Assembly: GCA_024640255.1 (NCBI GenBank)
Contig: JAHEFI010000001.1
Location: 372,001 to 436,000, forward strand
Source of the DNA: Bacteroidota bacterium
GTDB taxonomy: Bacteria > Bacteroidota > Bacteroidia > Chitinophagales > Chitinophagaceae
Length of the DNA stretch: 64,000 bases
Direction of reading: 5' to 3'
Position 1 is the first letter of the stretch. Every line of letters starts with the position of its first letter. A program made the translations under genes and the position numbers. The notes under the pieces were generated by a model. The model did not search any database, was not told the origin of the DNA, and was given only the letters and a program-made list of their open reading frames with translations. This document shows positions 15,928-25,396 of this stretch, piece by piece.

Positions 15928-18762
15928 ATGTCAGAATTGAAACTACCAAGACTGTTAGCAGCTGCTAAAGAATTCAATATCGGTCAAGATACCTTGATTG
16001 AGTTCTTGAGTAAGAAAGGTTTTCCTAAGGATGATCTTAAGCCTACGGCTAAATTAACGGAAGACCAGTATTACGCTTTGCAAGCAGAATTTCAAAGTGA
16101 TAAAGTTGCAAAGAACAAAGCAGACCATGTTGAGTTACCTAAGGGTGCAGTGGCTGCAGATAAGAAAGCAACTGCTGCAGAAACAGCTAAGCCTGCTAAA
16201 GAAGTAAAGGCAGCTGTAAGTGAAGAAAAGCCAAAAGCAAAGAAGACAGAAGAAGCACCTGCTGCTCCAGTGGAAGCGGTGAAGATTGAAGCTCCTGAAG
16301 TAGAAGCACCTAAAGTGGTGAATAAAATTGATTTATCATTAATTGATTCATCTACCAGACCTAAGAAATCTGCTAAGAAAGCTACTGAGCCAAGTCCAGA
16401 AGCACCAAAAGCTGAGGAAGCTCCAAAAGCTACTAAGAAAGCAAAAGCAGAAGCGCCTAAAGTAGAGCCAACGCCTCCAGTGGATCATTCTATTGCACCA
16501 GAAAATGTGCATGGAGAGATTACTAATATTCAAGCAGATAAATTAACAGGTCCAAAAATTTTAGGAAAGATTGATTTACCTATTAATAGTGATACAAGAC
16601 CAAAACCATTAAGCCAAGAAGAAAAGCGTGTTCGTAAGCGTATTCCAGTGCAAGGTGGAGGAAACCGTCCTCAAGGTGGAGGTGCACAACAGCAACAAGC
16701 TGGAGGCAATCGCCCTCAAGGTGGTGGTGGGTATCAAGGCAATCGTCCACAAGGTGGAGGATACCAAGGTAATCGTCCAAACAATCGTCCTGGTCAAGCA
16801 GGTGGTGGAAGAAGAAATGCTCCTCAAACTGCTGAGCAAAAAGAAATCGATCAAAAAGCTATTCAAGATAAGATCAAAGAAACCCAAGCTAAACTATCTG
16901 GACAAGGTGGTAGAGGCAAGAGTTTAAAATCAAAATATAGAAGAGCAAAAAGAGAAGAAGCTGCAGAGAACGAGCAAAATGAAATCACAGATAGTAAGTT
17001 ACAAGTAACAGAATTTGTAACCGTGAGTGAGTTAGCAAGTTTGATGGATGTGAGCTTCGCTGATATTATTAGCAAGTGTATGAACTTAGGTATAATGGTA
17101 TCCATTAACCAACGTTTAGATGCGGAAGTAATAGAATTAGTGGCAAGTGAATTTGGTTTTGAAGTAGAGTTTGTTGGATTAGAAGAAGCAGAAGAAATGG
17201 ACGAGGAAGAAGAAGCAGATGATTTAGCTAATTTAACTGAGCGTCCTCCAATCGTAACTATCATGGGTCACGTTGACCATGGTAAAACATCTTTATTGGA
17301 TTATATCCGTAATGCTAATGTAGTTGCAGGTGAGGCCGGTGGTATCACTCAGCATATTGGTGCTTACGAGGTAACATTACCTAATGGAAAAGCAATCACT
17401 TTCTTAGATACTCCAGGTCACGAAGCCTTTACAGCGATGCGTGCTCGTGGTGCTAAGATTACTGATATTTCTATTATTGTTGTGGCTGCGGATGATGCCG
17501 TGATGCCTCAAACAAAAGAAGCCATCAGTCACTCTCAAGCTGCAAACGTTCCTATGATTTTTGCGGTGAATAAGATTGATAAAGATGGAGCTAATCCTCA
17601 AAAGATTTATGAGCAATTATCTCAAATGAATATTTTAGTAGAAGCTTGGGGTGGTAAATTCCAAAACCAAGAATTATCTGCTAAACAAGGTTTGAATGTG
17701 GACTCTCTTTTAGAAAAAGTTTTATTAGAAGCTGAATTATTAGACCTTAAAGCAAATCCAAACAGAGAAGCTACAGGTAGTGTAATTGAAGCCTCTTTAG
17801 ATAAGGGTCGTGGATATGTAGCAACCATCTTAGTACAGAACGGAACTTTACGTCAAGGAGATTTAATTTTATCTGGTCAGTTTTATGGCCGTGTTAAAGC
17901 GATGTTCAATGAGCGTAATCAAAGAATAGATGTAGCTCCTCCTTCTACACCAGTAGTGATATTAGGTTTGAATGGTGCACCACAAGCGGGTGAGAAGTTC
18001 AAAGTATATGAAGATGAATCTGAAGCAAAAGAATTAGCAACCAAGCGTTCTCAATTATTAAGAGAGCAAGGCTTGAGAACTAGAAAGCATATTACATTAG
18101 ATGAAATTGGTCGTCGTTTAGCTTTAGGAAACTTCAAAGAATTAAATATTATCATCAAAGGTGATGTGGATGGTTCTGTTGAAGCCTTGAGCGACTCTTT
18201 ACAAAAATTATCTACTGAAGAAATTGCTGTAAGAGTGGTATTAAAAGGTGTGGGACAAATTTCTGAATCGGATGTATTGTTATCGGCAGCTTCTGATGCG
18301 ATCATTATTGGTTTTAACGTAAGACCAAGTATGCAAGCGAATAGATTGGCTGAAGCAGAAGGTGTTGAAATTAAAATGTACTCAATTATCTATAACGCTA
18401 TTGACGAAATCAAGAGCGCGATGGAGGGTATGTTGGAGCCAAAAATTCAAGAGAAGATTGTTGCGAACGTAGAAGTAAGAGAAGTTTACAAATTTGACAA
18501 AGCAACTGTTGCAGGTTGTTATGTATTAGATGGTAAAATTTCTAGAAATAGTAAAATACGTATTATTAGAGACGGTATTGTGGAGTATCCAAAAGGTGAA
18601 GGTCAAGCAGCTGAATTAGGTAGCTTGAAACGCTTTAAAGATGATGTGAAAGAAGTTTCTTCTAATATGGAATGTGGTTTGACTATTAAAAACTTCTCGG
18701 ACTTGAAACCAGGAGATATCGTTGAAGCCTTCGAAGAAGAAGAAGTTAAACGTACTTTATAA
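15928..18762 (+). CDS. infB: Translation initiation factor IF-2
   Basis: A 944-residue IF-2 that places initiator tRNA on the 30S subunit. The N-terminal IF2_N helix bundle ([20 protein letters not shown]) is followed by a long Ala/Lys/Pro/Glu linker. A Gly/Gln/Arg segment at residues about 240-300 contains repeats of GNRPQGGG. The G domain has [32 protein letters not shown] and FAVNKIDK, then domains II-IV. The low-complexity linker explains several spurious open frames on the other strand. It is the last gene of rimP-nusA-infB and ends in a terminator at 18777. Confidence 0.96.
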   Translation: MSELKLPRLLAAAKEFNIGQDTLIEFLSKKGFPKDDLKPTAKLTEDQYYALQAEFQSDKVAKNKADHVELPKGAVAADKKATAAETAKPAKEVKAAVSEEKPKAKKTEEAPAAPVEAVKIEAPEVEAPKVVNKIDLSLIDSSTRPKKSAKKATEPSPEAPKAEEAPKATKKAKAEAPKVEPTPPVDHSIAPENVHGEITNIQADKLTGPKILGKIDLPINSDTRPKPLSQEEKRVRKRIPVQGGGNRPQGGGAQQQQAGGNRPQGGGGYQGNRPQGGGYQGNRPNNRPGQAGGGRRNAPQTAEQKEIDQKAIQDKIKETQAKLSGQGGRGKSLKSKYRRAKREEAAENEQNEITDSKLQVTEFVTVSELASLMDVSFADIISKCMNLGIMVSINQRLDAEVIELVASEFGFEVEFVGLEEAEEMDEEEEADDLANLTERPPIVTIMGHVDHGKTSLLDYIRNANVVAGEAGGITQHIGAYEVTLPNGKAITFLDTPGHEAFTAMRARGAKITDISIIVVAADDAVMPQTKEAISHSQAANVPMIFAVNKIDKDGANPQKIYEQLSQMNILVEAWGGKFQNQELSAKQGLNVDSLLEKVLLEAELLDLKANPNREATGSVIEASLDKGRGYVATILVQNGTLRQGDLILSGQFYGRVKAMFNERNQRIDVAPPSTPVVILGLNGAPQAGEKFKVYEDESEAKELATKRSQLLREQGLRTRKHITLDEIGRRLALGNFKELNIIIKGDVDGSVEALSDSLQKLSTEEIAVRVVLKGVGQISESDVLLSAASDAIIIGFNVRPSMQANRLAEAEGVEIKMYSIIYNAIDEIKSAMEGMLEPKIQEKIVANVEVREVYKFDKATVAGCYVLDGKISRNSKIRIIRDGIVEYPKGEGQAAELGSLKRFKDDVKEVSSNMECGLTIKNFSDLKPGDIVEAFEEEEVKRTL

Positions 18763-18776
18763 TAAAATTAAGAATT

Positions 18777-18808
18777 AGCACTTGGGTTAAACGCCCAGGT
18801 GCTTTTAC
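18777..18808 (+). terminator. Intrinsic terminator after infB
   Basis: AGCACTTGGG (18777-18786) pairs with CCCAGGTGCT (18794-18803) with one G-U pair, loop TTAAACG, followed by TTTACTTT. It closes the rimP-nusA-infB operon 28 nt before surA. Confidence 0.75.
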
Positions 18809-18830
18809 TTTGTATACTAATTTAAATTGA

Positions 18831-20216
18831 ATGAAACTATATAGAGTTGTTTTAAGTATTTTGTTTGTAACTGCAACAGTTATAGCACAAGCGCAGGTGA
18901 AAAAAGTAATCGCAGACAAAATTGTGGGTGCAGTAGGAGATAAATACATTCTTAAGTCAGATATTGATAATGCAATTGCAGATTATAAAAGACAAGCACA
19001 AGGTCAGGAAGGTGCTATTGTGCCTTCTAGTTGTCAGGTCTTAGAAGGACAATTAATTAGAAAAGCATTGGTACTTCAATCAGAAAAAGATTCTCTTGTA
19101 GTAACGGACGAAGAAGTAGAAAACATGATTGATTCTAAAATCAGAAGATTCATTGCCGAGTTTGGATCTAAAGAAGCTTTAGAAGAAATTGCTGGAAAAT
19201 CTATTTTTCAATTAAAAGAAGATTTCCGTACGCCTATTAAAGAGCAGAAGTTAGCTCAGGATATGCAAGAAAAAATTGTAGAGAAAATCAAAATCACTCC
19301 AAACGAAGTAAGAGCTTTCTATAATAAGATTCCATTAGACAGTTTGCCATTATATGAAAGCGAGGTTTCTATTGCTCAAATTATAGTACACCCTAAAGCA
19401 AATCGCGATATTGAAGAATATGTGATTAGTCAATTATTGGGATACAGAAAACAAGTTGAAGCAGGTATCAATACTTTTGATCAATTAATTAAATTGTATT
19501 CTGAAGATCCAGCAGCAAAAGAAAATTTGGGACAATATAATTTAAATAGAAATGAAAGATCTTTTGATCCAGCTTTTATGGCAGGTTCTTTTAGATTAAA
19601 AGATGGACAAATTTCCGCTCCAATTAAATCTAAATTTGGATATCATTTAATTCAATTAATTTCTAGATCTGGCGATGATGCAGTGGTAAAGCATATCTTA
19701 AGAATTCCGCCTATCACAAACGACGAAATTAATGAGACTAAGCATTTATTAGATAGCATTAAAAAAGAAGTTTTAGCTGGTAAGCTAATCTTTGGTGAAG
19801 CAGTGAATGAGTATAGTGATGATGAAGGCAGTAAATTTAGTGGCGGTTCCATTACAGGTAATGATGGATCTGCTTATGTAAATTTAGATCAGTTAGACAA
19901 GGATATGATCATGGTGGTAAAAGGAATGAAGCCAGGTGAAATTTCTGATCCACAAGTATATGTTGATGAGCGTGGCAGAAAAACAGTTCGTTTAATTTAT
20001 TTTAAAGAGCGTTCTGTTCCGCATAAAGAAAACCTTAAAGAAGATTATAATAGAGTATCTGTTCGTGCTTTAGAAGAAAAGAAAGCAAAAGCAATGGAAA
20101 CATGGTTCAAAGAACATATTCATAACTATTATATTTATATAGATCCAGAATACAATGCTTGTAAAGAATTGACAGACTGGAATAAGGTAGCCAATAATAT
20201 TATCAAGGTTAATTAA
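18831..20216 (+). CDS. surA: Periplasmic peptidyl-prolyl isomerase SurA-like
   Basis: A 461-residue periplasmic chaperone. MKLYRVVLSILFVTATVIAQAQ is a cleavable signal. The N-terminal chaperone domain begins DKIVGAVGDKYILKSDIDNA. Two parvulin domains follow: the first at about 175-285 (SIAQIIVHPKA, FGYHLIQLI), the second, more divergent, at about 285-400 (VVKHILRIPPI). It should assist outer-membrane protein folding, which fits a genome with many barrel receptors. It follows the infB terminator and is 11 nt upstream of the purF-like gene, so the two may be co-transcribed. Confidence 0.88.
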   Translation: MKLYRVVLSILFVTATVIAQAQVKKVIADKIVGAVGDKYILKSDIDNAIADYKRQAQGQEGAIVPSSCQVLEGQLIRKALVLQSEKDSLVVTDEEVENMIDSKIRRFIAEFGSKEALEEIAGKSIFQLKEDFRTPIKEQKLAQDMQEKIVEKIKITPNEVRAFYNKIPLDSLPLYESEVSIAQIIVHPKANRDIEEYVISQLLGYRKQVEAGINTFDQLIKLYSEDPAAKENLGQYNLNRNERSFDPAFMAGSFRLKDGQISAPIKSKFGYHLIQLISRSGDDAVVKHILRIPPITNDEINETKHLLDSIKKEVLAGKLIFGEAVNEYSDDEGSKFSGGSITGNDGSAYVNLDQLDKDMIMVVKGMKPGEISDPQVYVDERGRKTVRLIYFKERSVPHKENLKEDYNRVSVRALEEKKAKAMETWFKEHIHNYYIYIDPEYNACKELTDWNKVANNIIKVN

Positions 20217-20227
20217 GATATACTTCA

Positions 20228-22075
20228 ATGAGTGATGAGATTAAACACGAATGTGGACTAGCTTTTATCCGACTTCGCAAACCGCTTTCTTATTATTTAC
20301 AAACTAAGGGATCGGTAACTTATGGGCTAAATAAATTGTACTTGCTAATGGAAAAGCAGCACAATCGTGGTCAGGATGGAGCAGGTTTAGCAACACTCAA
20401 ATTAAATACCGAAGCAGGTAATCCATTCTTATACCGTCAAAGAAGTAATGCACCACAACCTATTGCAGATCTATTTTACAAAATTGGTTTAGAGATCCAA
20501 GAATTAGAAAAATTTCAACCAGATATTGCCAAACATCCAGGATTAATGAAAGGTCATCTACCTTTTATGGGTGAGATTTTATTGGGACATTTAAGATACG
20601 GTACACAGGGTAAAAACAATGTAGAGTTTTGTCATCCTTTTATAAAGAAGAATTTAGTTCCAGGTAAGAATCTTGCCTTAGCAGGTAACTTTAACCTAGT
20701 AAATACAGATGAGTTATTCCAAAAAATAAATTTTGAACCAGGTCCATTTGAAAAACAAAGTGATTTGGCTGCAATGATGGAAGTGATCCATCATTTCTTA
20801 GTAGAAGAAGAAGGATTGCATCCCAATGAACCTAATTTAGTGAATGTGCTTAAAAAGGCAGCTCCATTATTTGATGGTGGATATACTATAGGTGGTTTAA
20901 TTGGTAATGGATACAGCTTTATTATGCGTGATGCGAATGGTATACGTCCAGCTTACTATTATATTGATGGAGAAGTAATTGTTGCAGCAAGCGAAAGAGC
21001 ATCCATTAGAACTACTTTTAATGTAGGCGAAAATGAAGTATTGGAATTAATGCCAGGATCTGCTTTGATTGTAGATGACGCAGGAAATTATACCATTGAA
21101 CAAATTTTAGAACCCAAAGAGCGTCGTGCTTGTTCTTTTGAAAGAATTTATTTCTCCAGAGGTAGTGATGAAAAAATTTATAGAGAGAGAATCGCTTTAG
21201 GAAATCATTTGAGTAAAATTGTTTTAGATAGAATTGAAAAAGATTTAAAGAACACCATATTCTCTTATATACCCAATACTGCCGAAGTGGCTTTCTATGG
21301 TTTAGTAAAAGGAATGGAGTCTTACTTGAATAAAATCAAAGTTGAAAGAATTTTAAGTTGGGGTAAGGATATTGATGAGGAGAAATTGGAGCAAATGGTG
21401 AATCGAAAAATTAGACAAGAGAAGATTGCCATTAAAGATGTTAAATTAAGAACCTTTATTACAGAAGATGCCAATAGAAATGAAATGGTACAGCACGTGT
21501 ACGATATTACTTATGGTACTGTAAGAAAAGATGAAGATACATTGGTAGTAATAGATGATAGTATTGTGAGGGGCACTACTTTAAAAGAGAGTATTATCAG
21601 AATGTTATCAAGATTAGGTCCAAAGAAGATTATTGTGGTTTCCTCAGCTCCACAAATCAGATACCCTGATTGTTATGGTATTGATATGAGTAAGATGGGA
21701 GATTTTATTGCCTTCAAAGCTGCTATTGCATTATTAGAAGAAAGAGGCATGAAAAATGTAATTGACGAGACCTACCAAAAAATTAAAACTTTGGATGCTG
21801 CCGGACAATTACATACTGAAAATGTGGTGAGACAATTATACAAACCATTTACTCCAGAAGAAATTTCAGACAAGATTGCTCAATTGATTACGCCTAGCAA
21901 TGTTAACATACCAGTTGAGGTTATTTATCAAACCATAGAAGACTTACACGAATGTTGTCCAACCAATACTGGAGATTGGTATTTTACAGGCAATTATCCA
22001 ACGCCAGGTGGAAACAGAGTATGTAACAAAGCATTCCTTAATTATATAGAAGGAGCTAATGTTCGCGGATATTAA
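20228..22075 (+). CDS. purF: Amidophosphoribosyltransferase-like protein, long form
   Basis: A 615-residue protein of the PurF family. A class II glutaminase domain with catalytic Cys9 (ECGLAFIRL) includes KQHNRGQDGAGLA and GHLRYGTQG. A phosphoribosyltransferase domain follows, with the PRPP loop LVVIDDSIVRGTTLKES. The reaction would be PRPP plus glutamine to phosphoribosylamine, the first step of purine synthesis. It is about 100 residues longer than typical PurF and carries a C-terminal extension (ECCPTNTGDWYFTGNYP). It also keeps eight residues before Cys9, unlike enzymes whose propeptide is removed to expose Cys1. It could be the main PurF or a Bacteroidota paralogue; the window alone cannot tell. 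Confidence 0.8.
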   Translation: MSDEIKHECGLAFIRLRKPLSYYLQTKGSVTYGLNKLYLLMEKQHNRGQDGAGLATLKLNTEAGNPFLYRQRSNAPQPIADLFYKIGLEIQELEKFQPDIAKHPGLMKGHLPFMGEILLGHLRYGTQGKNNVEFCHPFIKKNLVPGKNLALAGNFNLVNTDELFQKINFEPGPFEKQSDLAAMMEVIHHFLVEEEGLHPNEPNLVNVLKKAAPLFDGGYTIGGLIGNGYSFIMRDANGIRPAYYYIDGEVIVAASERASIRTTFNVGENEVLELMPGSALIVDDAGNYTIEQILEPKERRACSFERIYFSRGSDEKIYRERIALGNHLSKIVLDRIEKDLKNTIFSYIPNTAEVAFYGLVKGMESYLNKIKVERILSWGKDIDEEKLEQMVNRKIRQEKIAIKDVKLRTFITEDANRNEMVQHVYDITYGTVRKDEDTLVVIDDSIVRGTTLKESIIRMLSRLGPKKIIVVSSAPQIRYPDCYGIDMSKMGDFIAFKAAIALLEERGMKNVIDETYQKIKTLDAAGQLHTENVVRQLYKPFTPEEISDKIAQLITPSNVNIPVEVIYQTIEDLHECCPTNTGDWYFTGNYPTPGGNRVCNKAFLNYIEGANVRGY

Positions 22076-22086
22076 TAAATAAGGAC

Positions 22087-23151
22087 TTAGATCTTATAAC
22101 AAATAGCATTGATATTCATGCCTGCACCTACAGATGCAAAGATGACAATATCGCCTTTGTGTAATTGGTGTTCATTGTAAAAGCCATGCTTTACTCTATC
22201 GTATAAAGTGGGAATAGTGGCTACCGAGCTATTGCCTAATTCATGAATACTCATTGGCATAATATTCGCAGGAATTTCTCTGATGCCATACAATTTGAAT
22301 AAGGCTTTAATAAATCCTTCATCCATTTTTTCATTGGCTTGGTGTAAGAAGAATTTTTTTACATCATGAATATCCACGCCTGCCTTTTCAATACATTCCT
22401 TCATGGCAATAGGAACATTTTTTATAGCGTACTCGTATACTTTTCTGCCTTTCATTTTAATATACCTAATTGCTTCTTCTCCTTCTGGATGATAGGATTT
22501 GCCTAGGTATAAAAAATAAGTTTCGTCTTCGCAATGACTTTGCACGCTACTTGCTAATATACCAGTATTAGGTTCATCAGAGTGTTCAACTATACAAGCA
22601 CCTGCGCCATCACTAAATATCATGCTATCTCTATCATGCACATCTACCACTCTACTTAATGTTTCAGCGCCTATGACTAAACATTTTTTTGCCATGCCTG
22701 ATTTAATAAAAGCATCGGCTTGAATTACACCTTGAATCCATCCTGGACAACCAAATAATATATCATATGCTACACATGCAGGATTCTTGATGCCTAATTG
22801 ATGTTTTACCCTGGAAGCAATGGCAGGAATAGCATCTGTTTGAATGGTTCCGGCAAGTACATTGCCGAAATTATGTGCTACAATAATTTGATCGATGGTT
22901 TCAGGATCAATACCTGCATCTTTGATAGCCAATACAGCTGCTTTTGTAGCCATTTCAGAAGTATTCTCATTGGAATCAGCATATCTTCTTTCTGCAATAC
23001 CAGTAATGTCTTTAAATTTCTCTACAATCTCTTCGTTAGGTGTAGTAATTAACTCACCATTTTCAGCGTAAAAACTATTGTTTACAAATGATTGATTAGT
23101 CTTAACAACTGAAGGTATATAACTACCTGTACCGGTAATGATGGTGGCCAT
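22087..23151 (-). CDS. 3-oxoacyl-ACP synthase III family protein
   Basis: A 354-residue thiolase-fold KAS III enzyme with an intact catalytic triad: Cys135 (FGCPGW), His270 (FLHQAN) and Asn307 (HELGNSSVA). These enzymes condense an acyl-CoA with malonyl-ACP. The sequence is somewhat longer than housekeeping FabH and carries insertions at about residues 20-40, so it may be a specialised paralogue. It is the last gene of a kdsD-manC-KASIII unit (11-nt gaps), which suggests a role in envelope lipid or glycolipid synthesis. It converges on the purF-like gene with an 11-nt gap. Confidence 0.85.
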   Translation of the reverse strand: MATIITGTGSYIPSVVKTNQSFVNNSFYAENGELITTPNEEIVEKFKDITGIAERRYADSNENTSEMATKAAVLAIKDAGIDPETIDQIIVAHNFGNVLAGTIQTDAIPAIASRVKHQLGIKNPACVAYDILFGCPGWIQGVIQADAFIKSGMAKKCLVIGAETLSRVVDVHDRDSMIFSDGAGACIVEHSDEPNTGILASSVQSHCEDETYFLYLGKSYHPEGEEAIRYIKMKGRKVYEYAIKNVPIAMKECIEKAGVDIHDVKKFFLHQANEKMDEGFIKALFKLYGIREIPANIMPMSIHELGNSSVATIPTLYDRVKHGFYNEHQLHKGDIVIFASVGAGMNINAICYKI

Positions 23152-23162
23152 TCGCTTGGGGG

Positions 23163-24248
23163 TTAAATGTATTGATCGCCTTTGTTTCTTTTTACTTCGG
23201 CAACATATTCTTTTATAGATTGTTCTTTTTCTTTGCTACAAATTAATAATACATCCTTAGTGTCTACCACAATAAAATCATCTAAACCCTGCACTACTAC
23301 TAATTTATCTTTAGGAGCATTGATCATACATTTTGTTGCATCTATTACTACTACATTATCTGATGCTACTGCATTACCTAAATAATCCTTATCAATATTT
23401 TCATAAGCACTATTCCATGTACCTAAATCGCTCCATCCAAAACTAGAAGGAATCACATATACATTATCTGCTTTTTCCATGATGGCAATATCAATGGAGA
23501 TATTAACGCATTGAGGATATATTTTAGCAATTGCTTGTTGTTCTTCTGGAGTATTGAATGTAGCTTTTTGCTGATCAAATAATTCAAACATTTCTGGCTG
23601 ATGCTTTTCAAAAGCTGTAAGTATAGTGCTTGCTTTCCATGCAAAAATACCGGCGTTCCATAAAAAATCTCCACTTGCTATAAATGATTTAGCAATTTCT
23701 AAATCTGGTTTTTCTGTAAAGGTCTTTACTTTGTAAACGCCATTAGCCACTTCATGTCCCTCATATTGAATATAACCATACCCTGTATTTGGGTGTGTTG
23801 GCTTAATACCTAATGTTACCAAAGACTTTATGTTTTCTACAAAATCCAAAGCTTGTAAAGCAGTTTGTTGAAATGCTTCTTCTTCTAAAATTAAATGATC
23901 ACTGGGAGCTACTACAAATACTGCATCAGGATCTAATTGTGCTAATTTAAAAGAAATATAAGCAATACAAGGTGCTGTATTTTTTCTACTAGGCTCTGCT
24001 AAAATATTTTTAACAGGAAGCTTAGGTAATTGTTCTTTTACAATATCTACATATTCTTCACTAGTTACAATAAAGATATTTTCTTCTGGAATAAATTTTG
24101 CATATCGCTCATAAGTCCATTGAACCAATGTTTTTCCAGTATTTAATACGTCTAAAAATTGCTTTGGATAAGCTGTTCTACTCATTGGCCAAAATCTACT
24201 CCCAATTCCACCGGCCATAATGGCTACATAATGATGCTTATTACTCAT
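23163..24248 (-). CDS. manC: Mannose-1-phosphate guanylyltransferase
   Basis: A 361-residue nucleotidyltransferase making GDP-mannose from mannose-1-phosphate and GTP. The signature MAGGIGSRFWPMSRTAYPKQ lies near residues 11-30. Other conserved pieces are VVAPSDHLI, GYGYIQYEG, FTEKPD and LWNAGIFAW. It is the short form without the C-terminal phosphomannose isomerase domain. It lies between kdsD and the KAS III gene with 11-nt gaps on either side, in an operon for LPS core or exopolysaccharide precursors. Confidence 0.92.
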   Translation of the reverse strand: MSNKHHYVAIMAGGIGSRFWPMSRTAYPKQFLDVLNTGKTLVQWTYERYAKFIPEENIFIVTSEEYVDIVKEQLPKLPVKNILAEPSRKNTAPCIAYISFKLAQLDPDAVFVVAPSDHLILEEEAFQQTALQALDFVENIKSLVTLGIKPTHPNTGYGYIQYEGHEVANGVYKVKTFTEKPDLEIAKSFIASGDFLWNAGIFAWKASTILTAFEKHQPEMFELFDQQKATFNTPEEQQAIAKIYPQCVNISIDIAIMEKADNVYVIPSSFGWSDLGTWNSAYENIDKDYLGNAVASDNVVVIDATKCMINAPKDKLVVVQGLDDFIVVDTKDVLLICSKEKEQSIKEYVAEVKRNKGDQYI

Positions 24249-24259
24249 GTACTTTCTAT

Positions 24260-25222
24260 TTATATAATCCCTTCTTTCATTAAGTCGTGAATATGTATAA
24301 TCCCTTTATAGTTGTCTTGATCTGCTACAATAATTTGACTGATATCTTTTTGTTCCATCAATTTCGCAGCTTCAATGGCTAAAATATTAGATGCTATGGT
24401 AACCGGACCATTATGATAAATATCTTTAGCTATTAGTTCTTGAAATTGGTTATGTGTTTCTAACATTCTTCTTATATCACCATCTGTAATAATACCTAAC
24501 ACTTTATTGTTATCATCAACCACCGCTGTGGCACCTAATCTATTTTTTGAAATAGTGGTAATCACTTCCTTTAAACTAGTATTTATTTTAACAGAAGGTT
24601 TTTGATTAGCTTCTGCAATCATTCCAGCAGTTAAGGTTAATTGTTTTCCTAAATTTCCACCTGGATGATATCTAGCAAAATCTTTGGCTTCAAAACCCCT
24701 TAGTTGCATCAATGCTACCGCAATTAAATCTCCCATCACCATTTGTGCAGTGGTAGAAGAAGTAGGTGCTAAATTATTGATACATGCTTCTTGATCTACA
24801 GTGGTGTTAATGATGAATTGCCCCATCTTGGCTAAATAACTATTCATATTACCCACCATAGAAACTATGGGATTACCAAATTGCTGAACCAGCTGCACTA
24901 AATTTTTTATTTCTGGACTTTCGCCACTCTTGCTAATAATCAATACAATATCATCTGAGCTTATCATGCCAGAATCTCCGTGAATGGCATCTGCCGCATG
25001 TAAATAAATAGCTGGAGTACCTGTTGAATTACAAGTGGCTACTATTTTTTGAGCGATGATGGCGCTTTTTCCAATTCCAGTAACAATCAATTTACCCTTG
25101 GTTTGATAGATGGCTTCAACCGCCTTCGCAAATAGAGGGTCTAAATAAGATTCTAGGGTTTGCACAGCTTCAGTTTCTATGGCTAAAGCCTTTCTTGCAA
25201 TGGATAAGATAGTTTCTTTCAT
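24260..25222 (-). CDS. kdsD: Arabinose-5-phosphate isomerase, KpsF/GutQ family
   Basis: A 320-residue isomerase converting ribulose-5-phosphate to arabinose-5-phosphate, the first step of Kdo synthesis. The SIS domain (GKLIVTGIGKSAIIAQKIVA, IISKSGESPEIKNL) occupies about residues 1-190. Two CBS domains fill the C-terminus (LGATAVVDDNNKVLGIITDGDI and ISQIIVADQDNYKGIIHIHDL). It is the first gene of the minus-strand kdsD-manC-KASIII unit. A perfect -7 box TAACTTTG lies 10 nt from the ATG. Confidence 0.92.
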   Translation of the reverse strand: MKETILSIARKALAIETEAVQTLESYLDPLFAKAVEAIYQTKGKLIVTGIGKSAIIAQKIVATCNSTGTPAIYLHAADAIHGDSGMISSDDIVLIISKSGESPEIKNLVQLVQQFGNPIVSMVGNMNSYLAKMGQFIINTTVDQEACINNLAPTSSTTAQMVMGDLIAVALMQLRGFEAKDFARYHPGGNLGKQLTLTAGMIAEANQKPSVKINTSLKEVITTISKNRLGATAVVDDNNKVLGIITDGDIRRMLETHNQFQELIAKDIYHNGPVTIASNILAIEAAKLMEQKDISQIIVADQDNYKGIIHIHDLMKEGII

Positions 25223-25232
25223 AGTTGCCTTG

Positions 25233-25240
25233 CAAAGTTA
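25233..25240 (-). promoter_or_regulatory. -7 box TAACTTTG of the kdsD-manC operon
   Basis: A perfect TAnnTTTG match 10 nt before the kdsD ATG at 25222. I see no -33 TTG at normal spacing. The implied leader is only a few nucleotides. Confidence 0.45.
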
Positions 25241-25396
25241 ACGTTTCATGTACTTTTTAGCCTCTTTTTATGAATTCCTTGAAAAAATAGGCTTTTCATA
25301 AAAAATATTCCTAAAGATTAAACAAAGTCCGCTATTTTATGTTATCTTAATATACTCAATCATTTTACAAGACATTGATTATAAGTTATTTAGATA

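Noticed and set aside
16348-17264. Several long open frames on the minus strand across infB
   Set aside because: They lie opposite the low-complexity Ala/Lys/Gly linker and the G domain of IF-2, and translate to unnatural Ser/Leu/His-rich sequences.
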